Assembly (NCBI GenBank): GCA_036517175.1
Contig: DATDXQ010000001.1
Coordinates: 1-46,010, forward strand
Length of the DNA: 46,010 nucleotides
Direction of reading: 5' to 3'
DNA from: 2-01-FULL-44-17 sp036517175
GTDB lineage: Bacteria > Patescibacteriota > Minisyncoccia > 2-02-FULL-40-12 > IGHO2-01-FULL-4-A
In this document: piece after piece, positions 17,293 to 25,133 of the stretch
How the letters are laid out: each line of letters starts with the position of its first letter
Position numbering within the stretch: the stretch's first letter is position 1
Translations under genes and position numbers: made by a program
The notes under the pieces: generated by a model
Seen by the model: only the letters and a program-made list of their open reading frames with translations
Told to the model about the DNA's origin: nothing
Databases searched by the model: none

Positions 17293-18057
17293 CTAATTGC
17301 TAATTTTAAGAATCTCTTCTGCTAATTGCCTATATGCTTCTGCCCCTTTTGACTTACTATCAAATTGCAATATTGTCTTGCCGAATCCCGGAGCCTCAGC
17401 CAAGGCAACTGACCTTGGAACTATAGTTTCAAAAACCCTTCCTGGAAAATTCTTCTTTACTTCCGCAACAATCTCATTAGCAAGCTTATTCCTCTTATCA
17501 TACATTGTAAGCAATACACCGAGAATCTGCAATTGAGGATTTATAGAAGAACGAACTAGCTCTACTGTTTTAAAAAGCTGAGTCAGCCCTTCAAGCGCGT
17601 AATACTCACACTGTACTGGTATAATAACCTGCTCTGCCGCAGCAAGACCATTAATGGTAAGCAGGCCAAGAGAAGGAGGACTATCAATAAGTATGTAGTC
17701 GTAATTAGTCCTTATTTTTTCAAGTGATTTCTTCAGTCTATATTCGCGTTCCTCGATATCAACCAACTCAACTGTGGCACCAGCCAGGCTAGCAGCAGAA
17801 GGTAAAACATCAAAACCAAGGGTTGAGGTTTTCCTTATTATCGCACCGGGCTCCTCATTACCAATTATAGCGTGATAAAGATTGAGGTGATCATCTTCCA
17901 TCTTAACCCCCAGACCTGAAGTGGCATTGGCCTGAGGATCTAGATCCACGACCAAAACATACTTGCCCATTGCGGCAAGGTAAGCCCCAAGATTGTTCGC
18001 GGTGGTTGTCTTACCTACTCCACCTTTTGCGTTTATTACTCCTATGATGCGCGCCAT
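17293..18057 (-). CDS. parA: Chromosome partitioning ATPase ParA/Soj
   Basis: A 254-residue ParA ATPase. The deviant Walker A INAKGGVGKTTTANNL is at the N-terminus, Walker A' is VLVVDLDPQANAT and Walker B IDSPPSLGLL. It cooperates with ParB-parS in segregating the replicated chromosome. The -10 box of its promoter lies only about 10 nt from the ATG, so the message is likely leaderless or nearly so. Confidence 0.96.
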   Translation of the reverse strand: MARIIGVINAKGGVGKTTTANNLGAYLAAMGKYVLVVDLDPQANATSGLGVKMEDDHLNLYHAIIGNEEPGAIIRKTSTLGFDVLPSAASLAGATVELVDIEEREYRLKKSLEKIRTNYDYILIDSPPSLGLLTINGLAAAEQVIIPVQCEYYALEGLTQLFKTVELVRSSINPQLQILGVLLTMYDKRNKLANEIVAEVKKNFPGRVFETIVPRSVALAEAPGFGKTILQFDSKSKGAEAYRQLAEEILKISN

Positions 18058-18066
18058 TATGACTTA

Positions 18067-18094
18067 ATTCTACTCTCTGATTGAAAAATTGCAA
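18067..18094 (-). promoter_or_regulatory. parA promoter, nearly leaderless
   Basis: On the minus strand: TTGCAA (18094-18089), a 16-nt spacer and TAGAAT (18072-18067). The predicted start of transcription is within a few nt of the parA ATG (18057). Confidence 0.55.
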
Positions 18095-18134
18095 AGAATT
18101 AGTTAGAATCTTAACGAACACGAGTATAGTTGGG

Positions 18135-18219
18135 GCCGCTGTGGTGGAATTGGCAGACACGCACGACTCAAAATCGTGTGCCGCAAGGCATGTCGGTTCG
18201 ACTCCGACCAGCGGCACCA
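18135..18219 (+). tRNA. tRNA-Leu (anticodon CAA)
   Basis: Acceptor stem GCCGCTG/CAGCGGC, anticodon stem CACGA/TCGTG with loop CTCAAAA (anticodon CAA), a class II variable arm and a T arm containing GTTCGAC. The CCA end is encoded. Confidence 0.95.
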
Positions 18220-18252
18220 ACTGTACTTTCTGTAATGTTTCTATCTTAAAAG

Positions 18253-19017
18253 ATGAAGATCCTCTCATTAAATTGCCAAAAAGGACATCAACCCGGACTG
18301 GCAAATTTTCTTGAAAAAACAATCGTATCAAATGCATACGATTTTTTGTTACTGCAAGAGGCAACCGAAAACGTCTTGGCAATACTAAAAAGTCATGATT
18401 CCTACAAATTAATTACAGGGGACGATACAGATCTGGCTGAAAATAATTGGCTTTGCATTGCACACAAAAATGGTTTCCAAAAATCAAAAAGTGTATTCCG
18501 CTCATTCGGACAAATGCGGAAAGACCCAGTAAGAGGATTTGGACATCCAGCATTTGGTTTCTTGTGCGCAACTTTTGAATATGAGACTAAATCGATTGCC
18601 ATGGGGAATGTTCATCTTCACTCTGGAGTAGATAAACGAGTACGTGAACTAGAGGCACACGAAGTTAAGCAGATGATTAATTATCTAGGACAAGAAGCGC
18701 CAATATTATTTGGCGGAGATTTTAATTTTGGATTTCCAGGCGAACGCCTTAACGTAATCAAACTTTTTTCTCCTGAATTTGTTTGCGCAACAGAAAGCAT
18801 GGAGGCCACGCTCGATAGCCGCTATTCAGAATATGCAAATCATTTACCCAATCAGGTTGCCTTTGTTCTCGCAAAAGTAGGTTTGGGTATAAAATTAAAA
18901 GCCGACCAGATTTTCATTGACACAAAAACTGCCCAACAAAAAAAGATGTATTTCAACGTATTAAGCGATCGGGTTTCTGATCACAATCCAATAGAATTTT
19001 ACATCTCCGACATTTGA
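18253..19017 (+). CDS. Endonuclease/exonuclease/phosphatase-family protein
   Basis: The 254-residue protein has the EEP fold: metal-binding LSLNCQKG (Asn) at the start, FLLLQEATEN (Glu), MGNVHLHSG (the His motif), GGDFNFGFPG (Asp-Asn) and a final SDHNPIEFYI (Asp-His catalytic pair). These are all five EEP motifs, so it should be an active metal-dependent phosphodiesterase or nuclease. The substrate cannot be told from sequence. No signal peptide. It lies about 30 bp after tRNA-Leu and has no clear ribosome site. Confidence 0.88.
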   Translation: MKILSLNCQKGHQPGLANFLEKTIVSNAYDFLLLQEATENVLAILKSHDSYKLITGDDTDLAENNWLCIAHKNGFQKSKSVFRSFGQMRKDPVRGFGHPAFGFLCATFEYETKSIAMGNVHLHSGVDKRVRELEAHEVKQMINYLGQEAPILFGGDFNFGFPGERLNVIKLFSPEFVCATESMEATLDSRYSEYANHLPNQVAFVLAKVGLGIKLKADQIFIDTKTAQQKKMYFNVLSDRVSDHNPIEFYISDI

Positions 19018-19042
19018 AAAAAGGCCCGCCCCCTGCTAGTAT
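19014..19042 (+). promoter_or_regulatory. Promoter of the penicillin-binding protein, overlapping the upstream stop codon
   Basis: TTGAAA (19014-19019), a 17-nt spacer and TAGTAT (19037-19042). The TGA stop of the EEP gene (19015-19017) lies inside the -35 box. Confidence 0.6.
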
Positions 19043-19082
19043 CCTGGCTAGCTAAGCTCATTAAAAATAAGGGAGATCACCC

Positions 19083-21365
19083 TTGAAACTTATCAAGGAT
19101 TCGGGCAATGGCGCGCTCAAACTAAGTCGCCAGCTAATCAGCGCAGCCAAAAAATATTGGATAATAAGAAAGCTATTTTTGGGAACCGTAATATTAATGA
19201 CAGCTACAATAGTAGTAGCCCTATCACTAGGTTTATTCTCGTATTTTTACACCAAAGACCTACGAGACCAAAATGGAAATCCGATAAATTGGCAAAAAAT
19301 AGGCCAGGGCAACAATATTGGAACATCCTATGTTTTGGCTTCTGACGACTCCGTTATTGGGGGGTTTTTCTACGAAAATAGAGATCCAATTAAAAGAGAA
19401 GATATTCCGGAATCAATAATCAATGGCTTAACATCGGCCGAAGACAAAAGGTTTTATTCAAAGATACAATTCGGCATAGACCCATTAGCAACAGCAAGGG
19501 CCTTAGTCATACAAATAGGTTATAAGATTGGTTTTAGATACGGCCAAAAAGGCGGTGCCAGTGGACTTCCACAGCAAACGGCTAGAACAATATACGCCCA
19601 AGAAGTTCCAGAATTCAGAAATCGAGACCAAACCCTTTACAGAAAGTGGATTGAAATGAGATTTGCGATGCAAATTATCAGACACCATAGTAAAGATCAG
19701 ATAATAACTGCTCTACTGAACAATATATATTTCGGTCATGGTGCGAATGGCATAGCCGAGGCCTACCGAGTATATTTTGGCAAAGACATCCGTAAAAATC
19801 AGCCGACTCTTCAGGAGGTTGCAATACTTGTAAGTCTCAACAAGTCGGCTAGTCTATTCTGTCCGCTATTTCATGAACCGCTAATGCCAGAAATAAAATT
19901 AGGCGCCACCGAGGAAGAAATTAATGAGATCCACAGACAACACGAAAATCTAGTCGACAAAGAAAAGGCTCGTACAATAAGAGCGCGAGAAAGATACAAC
20001 TGGGTTCTCCTTAGAATGAAGGAGGAAGGATTTATTAGCGAAACCGAATATAAAAATTTCTTTTTTAGCAACGAGGACCTGAGAAGGTTGACCATAATTA
20101 ATTACTCACCCCTTAAACAACAGGATTCTGAATTTGATTATGGCAACAGAATGTCGAAAGAATTCCTATTGTCACTGGGCTATTCAGACGACACCATAAC
20201 TCACTACGGCAAATTCAGAATCAAAACAACGCTTGACCCAAATATTCAATCGATCGTTAGCGCTGAACTCGCCAAACAGATAAATGATATAAACCAAGAA
20301 ATCACAGACCCCTCAAAAAAAATAAATGGCGCTGCCGTTGTAATTGAAAACTCAACAGGACAAATCAAAGCCGTATCTGGAGGCAGTAGCTTTATGGAAT
20401 CACAATTTAACAGAGCGATGGCTCGCCGCTCGCCAGGTTCAGCTTTCAAGCCCTTCACATATGCCGCAGCTTTTGAGTACTCTGGTAAAACCTTTAATGA
20501 CACTGTATGCAACTGCCCATTCAGCATGAGAGGCGGCAACGGAAAACTTTGGTCTCCCCAAAACTTCAAAGAGGACAACCCTGTTCCCAGAGGCAGGATC
20601 CCCCTACCAGTAGGCCTCATAAGATCAAATAATCTAGCTACGCTAGATTTAGCAAGGACAGTGGGTCCTGATAATATTGTCTCCTTAGCTCACGACATGG
20701 GAGTTTGGGGACAAAATGGTATTTTGAGAGACACATACGGTGCCTTGATATTCAAGATGCCTGGAATTAAATATGACGATCACGGCCTAGAGAACAAACT
20801 ACCAACAGCCATCGGTGCTTCTGACGTCAACTTGATTGAGCTGGTCTCGGCTTACGGGGTATTCGCTAGGAGAGGATCATATAAAGCACCAGTTCTGATA
20901 AAAGAATTGGTGAATCAAGACGGAAAAGTTCTATACCGATCTCCACAAGGAACTGTAACGAGACAGGTTCTTTCCTGGGAAACATCAGACAAAATAACCA
21001 TACTCATGCGAGCAGTAACTAAGGTCGGCACTGCCAAAATCTCAATGAGAAATATAGCTCAGCAGATTGCGTGTAAAACTGGGACGTCAAACTTTGATGA
21101 TCTTTCCATGGTGTGCTTCACACCTGAGTATACAATTGGCATTCGTTTTGGCACCGACTTACCGAGTGAAATTGAACTCCCTATATATATGAAAAAAATG
21201 AGCGGCAACTCAAAGCAGAATGTTTCTGGTGGCTGGGTGGCTGGTCCTGTTTTGAGAAGAATTGTAGATAGAATTTATGAGAATCGGGTAAAGGTTGGCT
21301 TTGAACTTACAGTTGAAACTGGGCTCGAACAACTTCTTGCCAGTTACCCAGAAAGGTACAAATAA
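19083..21365 (+). CDS. Class A penicillin-binding protein (transglycosylase/transpeptidase)
   Basis: The 760-residue bifunctional peptidoglycan synthase starts at TTG 19083, with AGGGAG at the right distance upstream. One membrane helix spans about 31-56. The GT51 domain (about 80-260) has the catalytic Glu in SAEDKRF (E120), but the usual following His is changed (YSKIQFGID), and the GGST-type motif reads GGASGLPQQTAR. The transpeptidase domain has SxxK as GSAFKP (S453), SxN as RSNNLA and KTG as CKTGTSN (about 665). All nucleophile motifs are intact, so both activities are plausible. Complete length. Confidence 0.93.
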   Translation: MKLIKDSGNGALKLSRQLISAAKKYWIIRKLFLGTVILMTATIVVALSLGLFSYFYTKDLRDQNGNPINWQKIGQGNNIGTSYVLASDDSVIGGFFYENRDPIKREDIPESIINGLTSAEDKRFYSKIQFGIDPLATARALVIQIGYKIGFRYGQKGGASGLPQQTARTIYAQEVPEFRNRDQTLYRKWIEMRFAMQIIRHHSKDQIITALLNNIYFGHGANGIAEAYRVYFGKDIRKNQPTLQEVAILVSLNKSASLFCPLFHEPLMPEIKLGATEEEINEIHRQHENLVDKEKARTIRARERYNWVLLRMKEEGFISETEYKNFFFSNEDLRRLTIINYSPLKQQDSEFDYGNRMSKEFLLSLGYSDDTITHYGKFRIKTTLDPNIQSIVSAELAKQINDINQEITDPSKKINGAAVVIENSTGQIKAVSGGSSFMESQFNRAMARRSPGSAFKPFTYAAAFEYSGKTFNDTVCNCPFSMRGGNGKLWSPQNFKEDNPVPRGRIPLPVGLIRSNNLATLDLARTVGPDNIVSLAHDMGVWGQNGILRDTYGALIFKMPGIKYDDHGLENKLPTAIGASDVNLIELVSAYGVFARRGSYKAPVLIKELVNQDGKVLYRSPQGTVTRQVLSWETSDKITILMRAVTKVGTAKISMRNIAQQIACKTGTSNFDDLSMVCFTPEYTIGIRFGTDLPSEIELPIYMKKMSGNSKQNVSGGWVAGPVLRRIVDRIYENRVKVGFELTVETGLEQLLASYPERYK

Positions 21366-21375
21366 GAAAATTAAG

Positions 21376-21402
21376 AAAACCGAGTTAGACTCGGTTTTTA
21401 TT
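21376..21402 (+). terminator. Terminator after the penicillin-binding protein gene
   Basis: ACCGAGT/ACTCGGT stem (21379-21385, 21389-21395) preceded by A residues and followed by TTTTT. Confidence 0.8.
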
Positions 21403-21438
21403 TGAAAAAGGGCTTTAAAATGTTAGGCTTACGAAATT

Positions 21439-21528
21439 GGAAGCGTGGGTGAGTGGTTGAAACCGCGGCTCTCGAAAAGCCGTATGTCCGAAAGGACATC
21501 GGAGGTTCGAATCCTCCCGCTTCCGCCA
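21439..21528 (+). tRNA. tRNA-Ser (anticodon CGA)
   Basis: Acceptor stem GGAAGCG/CGCTTCC, anticodon stem CGGCT/AGCCG with loop CTCGAAA (anticodon CGA), long variable arm TGTCC GAAA GGACA and T arm GGAGG/CCTCC. The CCA end is encoded. Confidence 0.95.
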
Positions 21529-21533
21529 AAATT

Positions 21534-22250
21534 ATGAATAAAATAAAAATAGAAAAAATACCAGAAAAATCTAACGCAGAAGAGACCGCAGAAGACATGT
21601 TCTACTATTCTTCAGTTGAAACTGAAGCTGACTTAGATAAAATTATCTCGCACGTATTTGATGAAATATGTGGAGAACATGGAAAAAAGGAATTTTTTGA
21701 AAATGCACTTCCTGCAGTAAAGCAAGTCTATGGGACTAATTATCGTAAGGCTGGATTGAGACTTTTGGAAATTATTGACAAAGGAACGCAACAAAAACCT
21801 GGAGAAATTGGACAATATTTTGTAAACGCCGTTTCTCAAAGTGAATTGGAATATTCAAAAAAACCCAAGCAAGAAATAGTGGATGAAATAATTACAGCAA
21901 TAAACAATCTTATTTTGGAGGAAAATAGAGAAGATCACAAAGGAATAGCCGCAGTTATTATCTACGGTAGTTTTGCAAAAAATAATTTTTCACTAACAAG
22001 TGACCTGGATGTAATTTTTATTTCAGAATCTGAAGAAAATGAAGATTGTGGAGAAAAATTTGAAAGTAGATTGAATATAAAAGTTAGACCGCCAGTAGAA
22101 AATTTTTATGGAACTTTTTACATAGGCGAGGAAGATAAGTTTAGAGAATTGGTCAGTGGAAAAGACACGTTGGTAAAGGGCGGACACATTGTCGTTAGTC
22201 CATATCCAGAAATTAAAACAAGGATTCAAAAATTATTAGTACAACAATAA
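21534..22250 (+). CDS. Nucleotidyltransferase-domain protein
   Basis: The start is ATG 21534, 5 nt after tRNA-Ser; a longer open frame runs into the tRNA and is ignored. The protein has 238 residues: a Glu/Lys-rich helical N-terminal half and a C-terminal polymerase-beta-like nucleotidyltransferase core with IIYGSFAKNNFSLTSDLDVI, the GS...DxD motif that binds NTP and metals. Members of this fold include antibiotic nucleotidyltransferases and MNT-type antitoxins. No HEPN partner lies next to it, so the target is unknown. It has no ribosome site and may depend on read-through from the tRNA. Confidence 0.75.
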   Translation: MNKIKIEKIPEKSNAEETAEDMFYYSSVETEADLDKIISHVFDEICGEHGKKEFFENALPAVKQVYGTNYRKAGLRLLEIIDKGTQQKPGEIGQYFVNAVSQSELEYSKKPKQEIVDEIITAINNLILEENREDHKGIAAVIIYGSFAKNNFSLTSDLDVIFISESEENEDCGEKFESRLNIKVRPPVENFYGTFYIGEEDKFRELVSGKDTLVKGGHIVVSPYPEIKTRIQKLLVQQ

Positions 22251-22290
22251 AAAACCTTGGCTTCTTCTGTGCGTTAGACATTATATGTTC

Positions 22291-22318
22291 TGGACACAAA
22301 TAATATTATCGTTATACT
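22291..22318 (+). promoter_or_regulatory. Putative promoter for the four-helix membrane protein
   Basis: TGGACA (22291-22296), a 16-nt spacer and TATACT (22313-22318), about 40 nt upstream of the GTG start at 22357. Confidence 0.45.
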
Positions 22319-22356
22319 TGCGGTAACATATTGCTGTTTAAAAAAATGGAGAAGTA

Positions 22357-22812
22357 GTGACACTTCTACAAAATCACCTTCTGATTTATAGATTCATCAG
22401 CACGGTAAGGATACTGGGGTTGTTCAATTTCGTAGCCGCGATTGTTGGAATCGTGCAAGCCTTTTTTATGATTTTAATTTTTGGGTTTACACCGGAAATA
22501 ATACTTGGATTATTCTTCTTTCTAATCTGCCTGGCATCAGAAATAGCATACAGACAATCAACTTCATCAAAGGAATCTTTGGCTGATTCTAGCAATAATC
22601 TACTGGCTGCCATTTCAAGAATCCCCTTCCTATTTCTTGCTATTTGCATTTTCTACGGTCTATATATAGATGGCGGCCTCAAGTTTATTGAGATATTTAA
22701 TGAGTATACGGTAACTCTCTTCATACTAATAAGTGTCAATTTACCACCTGCACTGCTTCACTTATATATATATTTCCTTCAGAAAAAAACCCTGGACAAA
22801 ACGTCAATATAA
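22357..22812 (+). CDS. Four-helix membrane protein, unknown function
   Basis: The 151-residue protein starts with GTG preceded by GGAGAA. Four hydrophobic segments are visible (about 18-42, 46-64, 88-105 and 117-140), with a short polar Ser/Lys loop between the second and third. No family motif, charged pore residue or cysteine pair is recognised. It stands alone between the nucleotidyltransferase and infB and has its own terminator, so it is not obviously part of an operon. Confidence 0.65.
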   Translation: MTLLQNHLLIYRFISTVRILGLFNFVAAIVGIVQAFFMILIFGFTPEIILGLFFFLICLASEIAYRQSTSSKESLADSSNNLLAAISRIPFLFLAICIFYGLYIDGGLKFIEIFNEYTVTLFILISVNLPPALLHLYIYFLQKKTLDKTSI

Positions 22813-22817
22813 AATAG

Positions 22818-22839
22818 AAGCTGCTTAAGGCAGTTTTTT
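22818..22839 (+). terminator. Terminator before infB
   Basis: CTGC/GCAG stem (22821-22824, 22830-22833), extended by weak outer pairs, followed by TTTTTT. The stem is short. Confidence 0.55.
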
Positions 22840-22875
22840 GTTGTAAGTTATAGCCAAAAATGCTAACTTTTACTG

Positions 22876-24417
22876 ATGGCTCCAAAAACAAAACAAGAAA
22901 AAACAGATGCTATATCCAGGCCACCGGTTGTGGTTATTTTGGGTCATGTTGATCATGGCAAGACCAGCATACTCGACAAGATAAGACAGACGAAGGTTGC
23001 AGAGGGAGAATCTGGTGGCATTACCCAGCACATAGGTGCTTATCAAGCTCAACACAACGGCAAGAGTATAACCTTCTTGGACACCCCCGGCCATGAGGCA
23101 TTTACAGCGATAAGATCACGTGGTGCTAAGGTCGCAGACATTGCAATACTTGTTGTAGCCGCCGAGGAGGGAGTTAAGCCACAAACTAAGGAAGCAATAC
23201 AAATCATTAAATCAACTGGCATGCCTTTTGTAGTAGCAATAAACAAAATCGATAAAGAAAGTGCGAATCCGGCCAGAGTAAGACAAGAACTGGCTGAAGC
23301 AGAGGTTCAAGTTGAAGATTATGGAGGCACTGTGCCCGTAGTAGAGATGTCCGCCAAAAAAGGCGATGGCATAAACGAGCTATTGGAAATGATTATGTTG
23401 GTTGCCGAATTAGAGGATTTAAAGGCATCCCCTTCCGGCCCAGCAGACGGTGTTGTAATAGAGTCCCACATGGACAGCAGACGAGGCCTCGTGGCAACAA
23501 TGATCGTACTGGAGGGAGAACTGAGTGTTGGTGACTGGGTAGTGGCAGGCAATTCAATCTGCAAAATCAAACTGATGGAAAACTTTCTTGGCAAACCAGT
23601 CCAATCCTCCCTTCCCTCACAACCATGCCTGATAACCGGCTGGGAAATTTCTCCTAGCGTAGGTCAAGAATTTTTAGTTGTTTACAATAGGGAGGAGGCA
23701 AACAAACTTGCTGTTGAGCAAACACAACTAGGACCACAAAACCTATTTACCAAAGAGACGAGTACTGATGATAAAAAAAATAGCAAAAAAATTGCCAACC
23801 TAATAATCAAGGCCGACGTGCAAAGTTCTCTTGAAGCCATAGAACAAACTCTAAAAACAATTAAATCTGATGAAATAGATTATAGTGTTGTAGGCTATGG
23901 TCTTGGAACTGTTAGCGATAACGACGTAAAAAAAGGAAGGGCAACAAAGGCTGCAGTTTTAGGATTCCACGTAAGCATAGATTCGAATGCGAAACAAATT
24001 GCAGAAAGAGAAGAAGTTAGAGTTCAAACATTTAACATAATATATGAATTGGTTGAAACCGTAAGGTCAATAATGAGCGATCTTCTTGACCCAGAAATAA
24101 GACGCACTTCGCTCGGCAAACTAAAAGTTTTAGGAGTATTCAAAAACACAGGCAAATCTCAGATAATAGGCGGAAAAGTATCGCAGGGTAAAATAACAAG
24201 AGGAGCATCAATAGATGTACTCCGAAATAATAACGTCATAGTAACCGGTAAACTCGGTCAACTTCAACACAATAAATCAGACACACCCGAGGTAAGTGAA
24301 GGACTTGAAGCCGGCATTCGCTTTGACGCACAGGCTAATGTTTCGCCTCAGCAATTAATAAGAGAGGGTGATGTGTTGGATGTATACGAAGAAGAAAAAA
24401 TAAAAAGAACTATTTAA
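22876..24417 (+). CDS. infB: Translation initiation factor IF-2, short form
   Basis: The 513-residue GTPase places initiator tRNA on the 30S subunit. The G domain starts almost at the N-terminus: G1 GHVDHGKTS (about 23-31), switch I GGITQHIG, G3 DTPGHEAFT and G4 NKID. Domains II, III and the C-terminal tRNA-binding beta barrel follow (GDVLDVYEEE at the end). The long N-terminal region of other IF-2 proteins is absent, as is common in reduced genomes. rbfA follows within 2 bp, a classical pairing. Confidence 0.97.
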   Translation: MAPKTKQEKTDAISRPPVVVILGHVDHGKTSILDKIRQTKVAEGESGGITQHIGAYQAQHNGKSITFLDTPGHEAFTAIRSRGAKVADIAILVVAAEEGVKPQTKEAIQIIKSTGMPFVVAINKIDKESANPARVRQELAEAEVQVEDYGGTVPVVEMSAKKGDGINELLEMIMLVAELEDLKASPSGPADGVVIESHMDSRRGLVATMIVLEGELSVGDWVVAGNSICKIKLMENFLGKPVQSSLPSQPCLITGWEISPSVGQEFLVVYNREEANKLAVEQTQLGPQNLFTKETSTDDKKNSKKIANLIIKADVQSSLEAIEQTLKTIKSDEIDYSVVGYGLGTVSDNDVKKGRATKAAVLGFHVSIDSNAKQIAEREEVRVQTFNIIYELVETVRSIMSDLLDPEIRRTSLGKLKVLGVFKNTGKSQIIGGKVSQGKITRGASIDVLRNNNVIVTGKLGQLQHNKSDTPEVSEGLEAGIRFDAQANVSPQQLIREGDVLDVYEEEKIKRTI

Positions 24418-24419
24418 TA

Positions 24420-24752
24420 ATGAGTGAGCGCATAAAAAAACTCAATGATCTAATTCGTGATGAAGTCGGTAAGATACTGAATATCGAACTTGAAAACGAA
24501 AATAATATTCTCGTAACCGTAGTCGCCGGAGACATCTCCCCAACTCTAGAACATGCAACGATAAAGATATCCGTATTCCCCACTGACAAGGGCAAAGAAA
24601 TTATCACTAAAATAAATAGGATAGTTTTTAAAATACAGAAAAAACTCAACAGCAGATTAAAAATGAGGCCAATACCTAAAATACGTTTTGAAATTGACAC
24701 AACGGAAGAACACGCTGACAGAATAGAAAATATGCTAAAAAATATTAACTAA
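24420..24752 (+). CDS. rbfA: Ribosome-binding factor A
   Basis: The 110-residue KH-domain protein assists late maturation of the 30S subunit and processing of 16S rRNA. The family pattern is clear: an N-terminal helix with IKKLNDLIRDEVGKIL, then SPTLEHATIKISVFP and, near the end, MRPIPKIRFEIDTTEEHADR. It starts 2 bp after the infB stop and is therefore co-transcribed and probably translationally coupled. Confidence 0.93.
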   Translation: MSERIKKLNDLIRDEVGKILNIELENENNILVTVVAGDISPTLEHATIKISVFPTDKGKEIITKINRIVFKIQKKLNSRLKMRPIPKIRFEIDTTEEHADRIENMLKNIN

Positions 24753-24893
24753 GTCATGGCGGCATAGCCCCACCTGCGCTGCAATCTTTTGATAAAGCTT
24801 TGGCGGGCAGGCAAGTGGGTCAAAGCATTTAAATAGCTTCGCGGGGTAGATTCGAAAAATTTAAAAAAGGCCACCCCGGAAAGGCAAGGTCTG

Positions 24894-25003
24894 GCCCGAA
24901 TAAACTTTTGGCCGGGTAGCCAAGTGGTAAGGCAAGAGTCTGCAAAACTCTTATACGTGGGTTCGATTCCCATCCCGGCCTCCGGTCAAAAGTTTGTACG
25001 GGC
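24894..25003. repeat. Inverted repeat flanking tRNA-Cys
   Basis: Left arm GCCCGAATAAACTTTTG (24894-24910) and right arm CAAAAGTTTGTACGGGC (24987-25003) are complementary except for two central mismatches. The inner nine pairs are perfect and abut the tRNA acceptor stem. Confidence 0.8.
24910..24981 (+). tRNA. tRNA-Cys (anticodon GCA)
   Basis: Acceptor stem GGCCGGG/CCCGGCC, anticodon stem AGAGT/ACTCT with loop CTGCAAA (anticodon GCA), T loop GTTCGATTC and discriminator T (typical for Cys). The next bases are CCG, so the CCA end is not encoded, unlike the other three tRNAs here. Confidence 0.93.
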
Positions 25004-25133
25004 TAAACAAAACCTTTATTCAGAAGTTCGCCTACCTGCCTTTGGCAGGATTCTCCCTGCCGCCTCCAAAAAAAATTAAGACAATACTCAAACAAACCAA
25101 AGAATCCTGCGTCTTAGATAATGTGAATATAAA

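Noticed and set aside
16354..18057. parS site or replication origin near parAB
   Set aside because: No TGTTTCACGTGAAACA-like sequence and no DnaA-box cluster was seen around these genes.
21453..21533. Extension of the nucleotidyltransferase frame into tRNA-Ser
   Set aside because: The extra residues are translated from the tRNA itself; ATG 21534 follows it.
22841..22869. TTGTAA-17-TAACTT as a leaderless infB promoter
   Set aside because: The -10 matches the consensus at only half the positions; too weak to list.
24753..24893. Possible small gene between rbfA and tRNA-Cys
   Set aside because: GC-rich runs and partial inverted repeats are present, but no start, ribosome site or protein-like frame; left as intergenic.
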